Both the position numbers and the translations under genes were made by a program. A stretch of DNA of 64,000 bases from Jackrogersella multiformis (taxonomy: Eukaryota > Ascomycota > Sordariomycetes > Xylariales > Hypoxylaceae). The stretch lies in contig CADCXD010000008.1 in assembly GCA_902806575.1 (NCBI GenBank), positions 930,001 to 994,000 on the forward strand, given 5' to 3'. Positions 1-11,919 of the stretch are shown in pieces. The stretch's first letter is position 1. Each line of letters starts with the position of its first letter. The notes under the pieces are model-generated. The model was not told the DNA's origin. It saw only the letters and a program-made list of their open reading frames with translations, and did no database searches.

Positions 1-600
1 ATCCGAAAAATGTACTCTAGATGCTAATATTTACCTCCGAGCTACAACTTCCGTAATCCTATATACCAAAGAGTTTTCGGAGCTTCCTGTTCTGTCGTGA
101 AGTTACTTGCCTAATTGCCGAGACCCCACCGGATAGTTTTTTTTCTCGGATCATTATTTGATGATAATCGCGTGCTCGGAGAACTTATAATGCAATGTAT
201 AGGTAATTCGTTAGCTCACTCTATAGAGTAGACCACCCAGGCCTAGGTAGACTACTCTTATCCGAAAGGTTGTAGATATTAAGTGGCCGAAATGACACCC
301 TCGTCCTTCTCGAATGATCAAATAATCACGAACTGTTTCGTCGTTGAGAATCCCTAATTTGTTCCAGCAAAAAAAAAAAAAAAAAAAAGGACAAACTCCT
401 GCAAATGCGTTTTTTTGGTAGCCTATGATATCACGTACCAATCTCATCCTAACTCGTACAAATGCCATGATGCTTCCCAGGGGTGACCAACATCTGAATG
501 AAACTCACGCCGTATCATCGAACCTACTTTACGCCTTAAGGGAAAAAGGTATCATTCAAATCCGTCCAACCGTTGCAATCGTATTCTCGTTACGTAACGT
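1..600. other. Intergenic, no gene seen
   Basis: No convincing coding region. There is an A-run of about 20 bases near 367-388. The rest is AT-rich non-coding DNA leading to the 3' end of the VanZ-like gene on the minus strand. Confidence 0.6.
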
Positions 601-1424
601 TCAGTCGACTCGCTTCTTGGTATCAGCCGCCTCACCTCCGTTTTGGTCATGTGCTTTCCCATTGCTGGCTCCTAGGTCGCCTTCGTTTGCGTCTTCTTCC
701 CATGCGTCTACTGCATTCTCGTCCCAGTTGTCGACTTCCTCCTCTAGAGTAGCAGATCGGTCATTCCCAGGTGCCGACATGATACCCTCCTCTTGGGGCC
801 CAACGCCCTCGCCGAGCTCGAGGTCGTCAGTGTCTTCGCCAGGAACGGCATTGTACTGCCTACGGAGTCGCTTCCTCTCCAGCATCCGTAGGTGATACCA
901 GGAGCATAGACCGAGAGCTACTAAGCTGCCGACGATGTTGGCGACGATGTCGTATGGGTCAAACTCTCGGCCGTTAGGCAGAAACCCTTGGAGGAACTCG
1001 GAGCCAACGCCGAGACCTATTGTGCACACGACAACAGTCAGGTTGAGGGTGCGACGGCGATTCGTGTCAATAATCCAGTAGAAGGCGACGGTTAAGAGGA
1101 AGAAGGTGACGAAGTGTAGGATTTTATCGTTCACGATGGTGTCGAGCTGGAGGGACGAGAGCCCTGCGTAGCCGGCTAGAAGGCATAGCAGGAAAAAGAC
1201 ACCTGTAAATGTATTTGTCAATTTTAAGAACTGTTTAAATAACCAAGGTACCTAGGTAGTAGGTAGGTAATCCTGAAGATCATCTCAAGAAGCACTGGGG
1301 GAAGCTCTCAAGTTTAAGCACTACTTAGGTATCAAAGGGGACATGACGGTAACAAAGAGGAAGAAGTGAAGGGGACTGAAGGGGACTGGGACTACTAACC
1401 TGCGAAGGGCAGACGAATGCGCAT
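601..1424 (-). CDS. VanZ-like domain membrane protein
   Basis: Two exons: 1424-1400 and 1202-601, with an intron at 1203-1399 (donor GTTAGT, acceptor ACAG). The intron joins codon GGT exactly, giving a 208-residue protein that starts MRIRLPFAGVFF. An ATG at 1221 exists but lies inside the intron; starting there would lose the conserved N-terminus. Four hydrophobic segments fall in the first 120 residues, and a motif of the VanZ family is visible (SEFLQGFLPNGR followed by D-x2-D-x3-N). The C-terminal 90 residues are acidic, hydrophilic and probably cytosolic. Fungal members are small integral membrane proteins without an established reaction; the name comes from bacterial teicoplanin-resistance VanZ and does not imply resistance here. 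The gene model is well supported; the function is unknown. Confidence 0.85.
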
Positions 1425-1627
1425 ATTCGAATCGATAGGTATTTAGACCGATGTTATATGCATGAACATGATTTCGAATGCGATCTCTGTCGACCTGAGT
1501 CTGGTATTGTATCGTAACACTTTGGGTATTTTTTGGGTGTCGAATAGTCGATTAATAAAGGTGTAAGGTTAGAGGTGAAAGGTGTAGAGTATATCGTGAA
1601 AGGTGTATCCGAGACGAAAGAAGCTGG

Positions 1628-1628
<1 letters not shown>

Positions 1629-1658
<30 letters not shown>
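1629..1658. repeat. (GCT)10 trinucleotide microsatellite
   Basis: Ten perfect GCT units. Small open frames cross it on both strands and read poly-Ala, but neither has other protein-like sequence, so I treat it as non-coding. Confidence 0.85.
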
Positions 1659-1660
<2 letters not shown>

Positions 1661-2515
1661 GGCTGTTGGGGCTAAGGCTCCTGCCGCTAGGGTAAGCTTT
1701 AGCTGCGACGGACTGGACGGAGTACCTACCTGTTGGTGCTGTACAACCTTGGAAGTACCTAGGTACCTTAGGTAATTAGAACAGGTTCCACTCTTCTCTT
1801 TCGTCACTGGATGGCTGAAAAAGGTATGCTGGTAAGTTACATATATATACTTTGGCAGGTACTACATGGTATGTATAATTGCATATCTAGGTACAGACGT
1901 TGACATGTCTGGATGCCTTATTATCTGCAGCTGGCCACCTGCCGCCTGGGGTAGGACAGCTCCACTAGCCACTTAGCATCTATCCCATTCGTAACTGGGT
2001 TTTATCAGATATAGGACTTATTTTAGGTCTTATCCACAAATTGTGACGTCAAGTTTCTGAACGTGCAGGTCTAGCTGTATATATTAATATGCCTACCTAG
2101 GTATATGCTCATTTATAATTGGCGTTAGGGAATTTGAAATGTATAATAATAGATCTATGTTAATGACTATAAAGTATGTACTTATTCATGTTTACTTAGT
2201 TGCTTAAGTAGATACAATTGTTGAAATATAAAATATCTGACTGTGGCGGTGCGAATAGATAAGGATTAGTGTGTGTCTTACTTAAGCATTTACTTGGGAA
2301 CCTATTAAAGGGCACGTGACTACGAAAGATCATTCGACTTCATCTGGAAGTTCCAAGTTAGCTGCTTGCGGGGACCTTTATCAAGTAAGTAAATATGTAC
2401 CTCTTAAGTACTTTCGATTATGTTGTATTATTCAGCAAAGGTACAAGGTCATGAATACTGTCATACAGCGATGCACTCTCTCGATAATTTGATTAAAATG
2501 TTAATATCAAGACAA

Positions 2516-2957
2516 AATACCTACCTACCTAGGTAGGTATGTACTTTAATATGATGCCCTTTACTTTACGATTACCTGGTAGGCCAAGTACACTGTAATT
2601 GTTGTTGTCGTGGAATCCATTATGGACACAGGGCTATTATCAAGGTAATATTTACAGTGTGTTAGCGGTTAGTTGATACCTAGCGGCTCTCCCGTAGCGG
2701 CCTTATGTAATTATAGCGAATAGTAGGTACCTAGGTAGACTGTCCAGGTGCATGGGTCTAGGTACCTAAGGTATTTGCGATGGAAGTTAAACTCCGGAAG
2801 GTACCTGCCGAAGTACCTACCTACCTTCTGTACCTAAGTAATCAGCCATAGCACAGGCCATAGCGACTAAGAAGTTTAGTACAGAAGGCAGGTAGAGGTG
2901 ATAAGTACCAAAAAACTAGGTACCTAGGGTACCAAAAAATACCAGGTACCTTACCAA
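2516..2957. repeat. Cluster of CCTAGGTA / GGTACC palindromic motifs
   Basis: Repeated short palindromes of the form TACCTAGGTA, GTAGGTACC and GGTACCTA lie upstream of Spt7. The same motif recurs through most intergenic gaps of the window and in one intron (18,549), and I saw none in the intact exons. It is a dispersed low-complexity family, not a single element. Confidence 0.7.
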
Positions 2958-3233
2958 AAAAAAAAAGGATCCGCTCAAAACCTCAACTCAACTTCGCTAG
3001 ACTTCACTCTTTGATCATACGCGAAATCACCTTCGACACGACACATCGAGGCATCACCATTCTTATCAATTTTCTCCTAAAAATTACTTCCCTCATCTAA
3101 TTCGATGTCGCTCATTTCATCTGTGTCAATTTAGGGGCAGCCGACGCCCTATTTATACCACGACGCGACTGTCATTTCTTCCCGCATGGCTACCGCCACC
3201 GACCTATCACTCTAACACTCCTCCAAGGCTATA

Positions 3234-6200
3234 ATGCCCACCATGAACGGCCAGCACTCCTGGCCACCTCCCCAGCAGCATCACATTATTGGGAAGCGTC
3301 CCTTTCGTAATCTTGATGATAATAATCCCCGATCTAGCCACGCTATGGATAATTCCGCCGCGTCGGTGCCTGAGGCATCAGATACCGACGAGGACCGTCT
3401 CCGCTCTCATTTCGCCGAATTGTATCGGAGGACTGATTCTATGATTACTCAGCTGTTCGGCCCAGATGGCGATATAGATCGCGATGTCCTAGCATCTTGG
3501 AGGCGACCTGCCACTCCCTCTTCGGCCCCGCCTCCGACAACCGACCATTCCGCCATCCAAGAGCGCCCTACTAAAAGAGTGAAGAGGGTCATCGACGAGG
3601 ACGACTACGGGGACGATGACGAAGACGAAGATGATGACGATGATGACGAAGAAGACGAGCCCACCACCAATTCCTCCCATATATCCTCCCTAAAATCTAA
3701 AGTCGCTTCCGCCGCTATCGCCGCCTCGAAAGCCTTACCTTCGCCTTCCAAGTCGGGAAGCTCCCCCATAGCTTCCGCTCCGTCGCCCGACAAGCTGTAT
3801 GACAGGGCGAAGGACGATGGCTCGCGGGGGTCGCAAGGGCCGCAGGCGCAAGCTAGCAACTCGGAAGACGCGCGTAAGCAGCTAGAAGACGCGCGCAAAG
3901 ACACCGAGGAGGCTGCCAAGCGCAGTTTCTATACTATATTCTATACGCTCGAAAACGATCGAGCCGCCATGCTGGAGCAGCAGCAGCTCGAGGAGTCCGA
4001 GAAACAACTTCAAGCCGAGATGGATAAGAACAGCAACAACAACGCGAGCGGCGGCGCATCTGGCGAGAACCACGGGTCGCTCAGCAGCGCAAACCTCGGC
4101 GCGTCCAGCCTTACCCTGAAGCACCTCATCGCGCGCATAGATATGAAACGCGACATGGTGCGCGCATCCGACGCCGAGTTGCGCTCCCTAATGAACGAAG
4201 TCCGCAAGAATAGGAGCAAGTGGGCCAGCGAAGAGAACGTCAACCAGGAAGAATTATACGAGGCCCTCGAAAAAGTCTTGACCGAACTCAAAGCGCATAC
4301 CGAATATTCCACCCCGTTCCTCCAGAGGGTAAACAAGAAAGATGCACCCGATTATTACAACTGTAAGTCCCGCGCGGCTAGGCGATCTACGAATATGCTG
4401 ACACTGTCACAAGTCATCAAGCAGCCTATGGATCTCGGATCGATGACCAAGAAGCTCAAGTCCTTAACTTACAAGTCAAAGACCGACTTCGTCATGGACC
4501 TCAACTTGATATGGGACAATTGCCTGCGGTACAACCAGGATATGAATCACCCCTTAAGACGGATGGCCAACGGCATGCGCAAGGAAGCAGAGAAACTTAT
4601 CCCCTTAATTCCGGACCTTGTCATTCGCCCCCGCGCTGAAGTTGAAGCCGAGGAGAGGCGGAAGCAGAACGGGGGCGAGGATGACGGCGGTGATGATTCA
4701 GACGACGAGCCGATAATGTCGTCTCGCGGCCGAATCGCCGGTGGGGCGAAGGGGACGAAGTCGAGGAAAACCCACTCCGATCAGAAGGAGGGGACGCCTA
4801 GCGTAGACCAGAAGCCCATGTTGCAGCTGAACGGTTTGCTAGCAAAAGCTCACCGGGAAGGCTCTGAGCTCGACGGGAGCAATGGCTTTGGGACGCCGCC
4901 GATTGGAGGCTCTATGACGCCTAGTGGGATCAACGGCCATTCGGGCATGGGCAGCAACGTTGATGCGATGGACATCGACGGCCCCGAATTAAACGGCATG
5001 GTACTGGGGCAGGCACTGAACGAAGCTGCTCAACAAGCTTTCGAAGACGAAGAGTACAAAATCTGGAAGCAGGTGACCAAGAAAGATCGTGCCTTGATTA
5101 CCAAAGCGCGATTTCAGCTTTTCAACAACAGGAAGTTAAATGTCGACGAGCCTGCGTTGCTGCGAACCAGGGCCGGCATGCGCCGATATATGCGCGGCCG
5201 GCAGCAGGCAGAAGCCTTTGCCCTGGCTGGCCACACCCAAGACTCGTCAGCCGCCAATCCCAAGGACACCAAGGCACCCGAGACCCTGGCAGAAGGTATG
5301 GAGGAGGATGAAGAAAAGGTCATCCCGTTCTACTACGAGCCTCTGAGCATCGTGCCCGACATCCCGTCGAAGCTCCAGTGGATCGAGGACAGCGAAGGCA
5401 ACGCCATCAACCAACACGAGGAATTTCTCCACGCCCTACCATCGGGTTATTTCACTACCCCCAAGAGTAGCATGGCACAGAAATTCGATGCCAACATCCG
5501 ACAGATGCAGGAGACGAGGAAGATATGTTCGAAAATCGCTGTTATAAAACAGATGCAACTCCAGTCTCAGGTACGACCTTGGCGCAATGCGCATAAGCCA
5601 CTCTGACTAACGTTCTTTAGGTGTACGCGAACCAGTTCCCCAAGTACAACCCCGATCCGTTCCATGAGGTTGACATCGAACCGCACGTCGTGTGTGGCGA
5701 CAACATCGTAATGGCGCCGGAGGTCTGCAGAGCGGGCCTGCAGCGATCTGTTGCGAAGATGTTCTATCATGCCGGATTTGAAGAGTTTCAGCCTTCCGCG
5801 ATGGACGCCATTACTGACATCGCCGCCGACTATTTCGGGAAGCTGATACAGACATTCAAGAATTACACCGAGATCGAGATGAAGGACCCTTCCCCGGATT
5901 TTGTCCAGCACGGCTTCAAAGCCCAGCCCCGCTATAGTGACGAGGAGGCCCTGTTGCATACACTCTTCGAAAATGGCTACACGATCGAAGGGCTAGAGAG
6001 CTACGCCAAAGACGAAGTTGAGAGGTTTGGGCATAAACTAACCGGTATCCACGAGCGTATGAAGTCTCATCTAGGCGATCTTCTACGTCCTGCCGTAACC
6101 GAGTCGGGACAAGATGGTGCGGCCGCATTCGACGATGGGAGCGAACAGTTCATCGGAGGTGACTTTGCTGAAGAACTCGGCGAGGACTTCTTCGGATTCA

Positions 6201-6805
6201 AGGAGCTCGGCCTCGCCGGAGAGATGGGTGGCATGCTCTCCGTTCCTCTTCATCTCCTCCAGTCGAGGGTGCGCAGCCAGTATCAGGTCCAGAACCCGAC
6301 CCAAGGAGGTCCTTCTGACGCGGTCCTCTTCGAAGATCTTTCACCTCCCGATCCTGTTACGAAGGAGAACATCCAGGAGCAGATCGGCCTTGTCAAGAAC
6401 TTCTTCCTCGCTAAGCTGCACGCTAATGGCGACTCACCTTTGGTGGAAGATGAAGACCTGCCCGTCAAGCAGCGACGACCCCGACCGCGACTTGGTGCTA
6501 CTGGCAAGATTGTCTCACCGCAAAAGCGCCCCCCCAAGGAACAGAATGCCATCAACAAAAAGAAAAAGAAGATGGAGGCGCAGGCAGCCGAGGCCAGCAA
6601 GGCAGCAAACCAGAGTCCCGAGAAGGGCGGCCCGAGGAAGGCAAAGAGTATATCTATGCCAAATGGGAATGGTTCTACGAACGGTACATCGCTGCCTGTC
6701 GCCCCGCCCATGGAGCGTGTTGAGAGCACGCAGAGCCAAGGCAACAACAGCCAGACGGATAAAGATGATACCGGGATGATGAGCCCGGAGAGCATGGAGC
6801 GTTAA
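3234..6805 (+). CDS. SPT7: SAGA complex subunit Spt7 (bromodomain protein)
   Basis: Three exons: 3234-4362, 4414-5570 and 5621-6805. The first intron (4363-4413, 51 bases) is a multiple of three without a stop, so the reading frame runs through it, but removing it restores the bromodomain motif YYN-F-IKQPMDLGSM. The second intron is 5571-5620. The product is 1156 residues, as expected for filamentous-fungal Spt7. A poly-acidic tract follows residue 120. The bromodomain spans about 340-440 and ends with the usual WDNCLRYN. A histone-fold (Bromo_TP type) segment lies at about 785-850. The C-terminus is Lys/Pro-rich and nuclear in character. Spt7 scaffolds SAGA, pairing its histone fold with Ada1, and binds acetylated histone tails. 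A second ATG at 3243 has the better Kozak context, so the start could be three codons later. Confidence 0.93.
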
Positions 6806-7801
6806 GGAGCAGATTTGCAACGAGCGAGGGCTTGGCTTTTGCGGCTCACTGCCTACTACTTCACTTTGCGGTGTTTGATTAATTCTTACTATCCCTATTC
6901 TATACCCTATGTGATGGGATATCTGTTTTTCCCCCGTCTCTTCTCTTTCCCCTGTAGACACAGGCGGGGAACACGAGGGAAGACGTACGGCGTACCATGG
7001 TGGCATGGCGGCGTTTGCTTGGAGCCCACAAAACCCACCCTTTCCATTGTGGTGGGCGTTGTTCCGTATTTCTTTGGTTTCCTTTTCTTGCTAATGATAT
7101 TTGGTACGACTTGCATATAACTGGATGGATGGACGGAAGACGACAGTTGAGAAGTCAGACAGGGTGACATATGGATGAGTCAAGGATCACCAGGAGAACC
7201 GATTTACTACTCTCGCCTTCTGCCATGTACATACTTCATCCTCTTTCCGCACCCGCACACACACACACACACACACACACACGCCATCCCCTTTTCAGCG
7301 CCACCTTCTCGTGGATATAACAGTAGATACGAGTTATATGTATCTGACAGAATCCTACAAAATTCATCCATAATCAGCTGTGAGATTTCTCTTGTGATAT
7401 GTGACTTTGATCAGTGATGTCGTAACTAGAAGAAGCCCCTGTAATCGAGGACGATATCCTCGGAGAACTTAATGAGCTTTTTATGGTAAGTACCTAGTTT
7501 TTGATCCGCGGCCTCGATTGCATGTATAAATAGGTTTGTATAACTTTCCTTATTCGATATCCATAAGCTGTGAAACGTTCCAGAAATCATGTCCAACCAA
7601 AAATATCCCGAGAATAGGCCACTGTAGGTCGACTAAGTTTTAATAAACTATCCCCTCCTTGATATCTCCGTTCTTTCAATTCAGACATTCTTGCCCAATT
7701 TTATATACCCACCTACCTGGTACCTACCTGCCCGCCATCTTTTACATCACAATCATAAGTACCTACCTAGGTAGTATATCCAAAACATACACACCCAAAG
7801 C
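6806..7801. other. Intergenic between convergent genes
   Basis: 3' regions of Spt7 and of the sugar transporter. It contains a CA microsatellite (7256-7282) and CCTAGGTA-type motifs near 7715-7775. No coding sequence is supported. Confidence 0.6.
7256..7282. repeat. (CA)n dinucleotide microsatellite
   Basis: 27 bases of perfect CA repeat, non-coding. Confidence 0.9.
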
Positions 7802-9490
7802 TCAAGTCTCCACCTCCGCGGGCATCCTCAAGCGCGCGGCCCTCCACAGCCCGGCAGCGCGGCCCCTCAGGCCGGCGACGCGGGCCCGGCCGCTCTTGCG
7901 CGCGAAGGCGTCGTCGATCTCGCCAAGGCTCATGCCGCGGGTCTCAGGCATGAAGACCCAGCAGACGGCGGCGGTGGCGAGGGTGCAGGCGCCGAAGAGG
8001 AAGTAGGCGCCGTAGCTGGTGCGGGCCAGCAGCGTGGGGGTGACGAGCGCGACCAGGAAGTTGCTGAGCCAGTTGCTGCCGTGGGCGATGCTGGTGGCGC
8101 TGGCGCGCGTGCGCTGCGGCTGGATCTCCGCCGCGTACACCTTGATGCCGACGGCCCAGCTGACGCAGTAGATCACCGCGAACGCGTAGATGCACACGAT
8201 GACCACCCACCGGCCCGCGCCCGACCCCGCGCGCACCGCCGACCCCGCGTACATCCCCCCCATGAGGAACATGGTCGCGGCCATGCCTAACCCCCCGAGG
8301 ATGGTGTTCGCGCGCCGCCCCCACCGGTCCGCGCAGATGGTCGCCGGGATCGTGACGGCGAAGATGAGGATCGCGGAGACGCCGGAGGCGAGGAAGGTCG
8401 ATTGGTTGGAGGATAGGCCGGCTTGCTGGAAGAGCAGGGGGGCGTACTGGGGTTGGGTTAGGGGTCGTGGGGAATTAAAAGGATGCGAGAGAGGGGAGTG
8501 TGGAACTTACGTAAAGAACACCATCGATGCCGCTCAGCTGCTGCATTCCCATGAGGAACACGGCGAGGAGGAGGCGAGGACGGGTGTCTGAAGAGAAGAC
8601 ATCGAGCATCTTGCCCTTCTTCGACTTCGGGACAGCGACCGCTGTGCCAGCGACGTGTCCGGCGCTGGTGTTGCCGCTGGCGTCGGGGATGGCGGTTTCG
8701 ACAACGGAGGCATCGTACTGGTCCAGGATCTTCTCCCGATCGGCCGCGGCGACGTCGAGCCTCTCCCAAGCCTCGGAAGCCTCCTTGGTCCTCCCGCGCA
8801 GGGTAAGCCATCGCGGGGAGGCGGGAAGCCACATGAGAACAGCGGCAGAAAAGACGCACGAGTAAACGGCTAGCAGGATGAACGGGAGACGCCATGAGAA
8901 CGACGACTGCACGTTAGCGGTGCCGTAGCAAGTGAAGAAGCCGGTGACAAGACCGAGGGTCGTGAGCAATTGGGGCGCCGTGGTCAGAGCGCCACGGTAT
9001 CTCGGGGGCGATATCTCGCAGATATAGCTGTGTCAGGGGTAGTAAGACATGTGTTGATCTGATGAACGGTCGAAGTTGGGGTACAGCATGAGACGCGGAC
9101 TTACACTATCAGCATGCTGAGGTAAAGACCCTCGCCTATCCCCTCGACGACGCGGCCGACGACGAACATGGCGATGTGCACGGAGGCGCCCTCGAGAGCG
9201 GCGCCGGCGCCGAAGACGAAAGAGCCGATGGCAATTCCAAGGGGCCGGCCCAGCGCGTCCGCGACCCGGCCGGCGAAGAAGCTGGAGATGGCCGCGGGTA
9301 TCAAGATCGACGAGACGATGAGGCCGTGGACCGTCGGGGACGGATTGCCGACGTACTTGGTGAAGTCGTCCATGACCGTGACGGGGCCGATGATGCCGGT
9401 GTCTATGCCGAAAAGGAAGCCGCCCAGGGAGCAGAGGACGCTGGCGAGCATGTAGCCCGGGGGCTTCCGGAGCAAGCTGGATAGCTGCAT
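7802..9490 (-). CDS. MFS sugar porter
   Basis: Three exons: 9490-9105, 9027-8511 and 8446-7802, with introns of 77 and 64 bases (donors GTAAGT; acceptors ACACAG and CCCCAG). The joins are in phase and give 515 residues, the usual size for a fungal sugar transporter. Family motifs are in order: GGFLFGIDTGIIG in helix 1, GRVADALGR in the first cytosolic loop, GRVVEGIGEG, YICEISPPRYRG across the first intron, PASPRWL, QQLSGIDGVLYYAPLLF across the second intron, DRWGRRA, and PETRGMSLGEID near the end. Twelve membrane helices are expected. It should import a hexose or related sugar across the plasma membrane; the substrate cannot be read from sequence. A paired CreA-like site lies about 340 bases upstream (9829-9846), suggesting glucose repression. 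Confidence 0.93.
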
Positions 9491-10347
9491 GTTTACAGCA
9501 CTCGGTATTTTCTCTCAGAACACAGTGATTTGTTTTTACGGTCTCGTATACACTACAGTTGATATATATGGCGTTTTGCTAATGAATATATTACACTACT
9601 ATAGTTTCGAACAATTGAAGAATAGGAAAGCTCATATACACCAACGAATGTCAAAGGTAGACCTTAAATACGGTCAGCAAGGGCGACAGCGGGGACATTG
9701 ATGCAGGGCACGGACTAGACCCGTATAGACCGTGAAGGTTCTTTGACATGTATCTAGGATGCCGATAACATTTTAAAGCTTCCTATCGTGACGGTGCGGT
9801 TTCTGATTCGCCGAACAGCGAGTCGCGACCCCGGCATTAACCGGGGATCGATCGGCGCCCAAGACAAAAGGGCGCGGAGGGCAGGTCGGAATTGCCTATT
9901 TGGGTAATGCGTGACCTAGCCGGGATACGGCGGTGATGACTAAGCATATCATATATTTGTTTGGAAAGATGCATGACAAGTAGGAGCTTATTGGTATTTA
10001 TACTTCACTGTTTACTTATAAACTAATTATAATAAGGGAAAGGGAGGTTTCATGGAAGGTATCCCGATGGTAGAAGTCCAATAAACCCATATAAACGTTC
10101 ATACAGACTAATTAACCTAACCTAGTAGATAGGGCTGTTTTGCTAATTCTTGAATTACCACCCAATACATGCCAGCGCCAATCAGCTTTTATCTCGCTCG
10201 GATTCACATAAAAATAAAACCAGATCCCCAACTCCGACAAAGATACCACGAAAAGGTTATGTAAAGAATCGAGGTTAATGAGAGCTAAACGCATAGAGCA
10301 AAGGGCCTGGGTTCAATGAAGTCGCTGATAAACCTCGATGAAGTGTC
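9491..10347. other. Promoter side of the sugar transporter, otherwise empty
   Basis: Contains the CreA-like inverted pair (entry at 9829-9846). I see no gene in the rest. Confidence 0.55.
9829..9846. promoter_or_regulatory. Inverted pair of CreA-like sites
   Basis: The sequence CCCCGG-cattaa-CCGGGG is a perfect 6+6+6 inverted repeat. Both arms read CCGGGG, which fits the SYGGRG consensus of the carbon catabolite repressor CreA/Cre1. It lies about 340 bases upstream of the sugar transporter start at 9490. Closely paired CreA sites are the arrangement known to be effective. The role is inferred; no binding data can be read here. Confidence 0.5.
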
Positions 10348-10911
10348 TTATCCCAGGTATCTATTCTTTTTATCTCCTTCTTCGCAGACGCCTCTTCTAC
10401 AACCCTCGCAAAGGTCTGTTCTATGTGGGGGACCTTCTTTGCAGACGCCTTCTCTACAGCCCTCGCAAAGATCTGTTCTATGTGGGGGACCTTCGTTGCG
10501 GGTGTATTCCTGGTTCTCCATCTCAACACCTGCCCACCTCTTGAGGCGGTATGCAACTCGTTCGACGTACGAGTTCTCGTCAAGCGAAAAGGCGCCAAGT
10601 TTGTTGCAGGACTGGCAGCGTTGGCCAAATACGGCGGCACTGTACCCATTCCCGGAATATCCCTTAATCTGGATGGTCACTTTCTTGCTGCCCCAGCTAT
10701 TGTTTGAACAACTATTGTTATTGCATTTGAAATTTCCCATCACATGAGTCGGATATACATTGTTGGCCTTGTCACCATCTTTGTTGTTAAACCATGTCTT
10801 GGGGACCTCGTTGGAGACCGCCTTTATGACATTGTGATGAAGTGACGGATATGTGTAGGAGGTTTTTGCCTCTCCCCTTGGCCCCAAACGTTTCGAGAGC
10901 ATGTTGGGCAT
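10348..10911 (-). CDS. 3CxxC-type zinc-binding domain protein
   Basis: Single-exon 187-residue protein from the ATG at 10911 (MPNMLSKRLGPRGEAK). The frame stays open to an ATG at 11010, but the extra 33 residues look like upstream non-coding sequence with a CCTAGGTA motif. The zinc-binding cysteines come in order: NFKCNNNSC, QRCQSCNKLG and DLCEGCREGVC. Between them are conserved blocks such as KKVTIQIKGYSGN and VERVAYRLKRWAG. The last cysteine block is present twice in tandem (19 residues each). Fungal members of this family are related to the zinc domain of animal receptor-transporting proteins; their function is not established. A start further upstream through a short first exon is possible. 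Confidence 0.75.
   Translation of the reverse strand: MPNMLSKRLGPRGEAKTSYTYPSLHHNVIKAVSNEVPKTWFNNKDGDKANNVYPTHVMGNFKCNNNSCSNNSWGSKKVTIQIKGYSGNGYSAAVFGQRCQSCNKLGAFSLDENSYVERVAYRLKRWAGVEMENQEYTRNEGPPHRTDLCEGCREGVCKEGPPHRTDLCEGCRRGVCEEGDKKNRYLG
10378..10491. repeat. 57-base in-frame tandem duplication
   Basis: Two copies, 10378-10434 and 10435-10491, with about five or six mismatches. Each encodes 19 residues of the pattern EGPPHRTDLCEGCR-x-GVC on the minus strand, so the gene has one extra CxxC zinc-binding knuckle. Confidence 0.85.
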
Positions 10912-11919
10912 TTTCCTTAGAATTGCTGTACCTAGGTAAGAAGATGGATAGTTAGATAATGATGATAATAATACTAAAAAAGAGGTAAACCATACTGTGC
11001 ATCGTTTCAAGAGTACTTCGATATGTAAATTTTTAAAGAGTGAGTTTGATAAATGATAGTATTATCGAAATGTCCTATTTCGTGATGAGTGCATTCATTT
11101 GGACGAACACTTCATCTTTAACGAAAGGCTAGTAATACTGACCCGTTTGCTATGTTATTTGATGGCATATGTAGGACTCTCCTTTTTTGGAAACTGAGCT
11201 ATCAATTTTGGCCAGCTTTATGCATGTAGCCTTCATTCATTTGTGAGGACGCTATCGTCCGCTCTATCCATTGGCCAGATATGACACGTCAACCTAGATA
11301 ATAGCCAACCGCGAGGCTTACAATTCTATAAATGAGGCATCTTATATTAACATTCTGCCGATTAATTTCAGGGCGACCTCTGTTTGTATTGTAGTTGTTG
11401 TCCGCTATATTCTTCGAGATAATAACATGTGATGTAACCTATGTGAAAATTTACAATTTTATCGCGGCTTTTTAGTTATTGATTGATAGGATGACTTACA
11501 TAGGTACTTCATGTCATGTAATATGGTGAGAGATGTAAATATGGTTGCAATTTAAACGGGACGTTGTTAAACAATACGTAGGTAAATAAGAGGAGCCTCT
11601 CGTAAGGCGCGGTTCTATATGATGGAGTGATAGACCGTTATGGAACCAGTAATTGCAACATGTGTGTAGAAGGTAACTTACCCAACGCCAAGCCATCCCG
11701 AACTTTTCATAGGGGGGCTACCAGTAGGTATATTTTAAACTCTGTTAGGAATTCGACGAGACGGGCTTCGTGCTAGTGTGTATTAGAACCGCAATAAAAA
11801 ACTCCGTCCTTGTCAACTCCGTGATCCATTACCTATAAGGATTTAATTTCCATAATATTTTTAGATTATCTTCTATTGCCAGCCCATAATTGGCATTCAA
11901 CAAGTTCCAAGCACCACAA
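10912..11919. other. Intergenic, AT-rich, no gene seen
   Basis: Only short random open frames. It separates the 3CxxC gene from the 3' end of the tyrosinase relic. Confidence 0.6.

Larger units (their letters stand above)
1425..3233. other. Intergenic with dense CCTAGGTA palindromes
   Basis: About 1.8 kb without a gene. It holds a (GCT)10 tract and many copies of CCTAGGTA-type palindromes, densest at 2516-2545 and 2722-2957. The last 250 bases are the Spt7 promoter and leader, with a TATA-like tatttata near 3150. Confidence 0.6.

Noticed and set aside
1454..1807. Small poly-Ala proteins on both strands
   Set aside because: Created by the (GCT)10 repeat; no conserved sequence around it.
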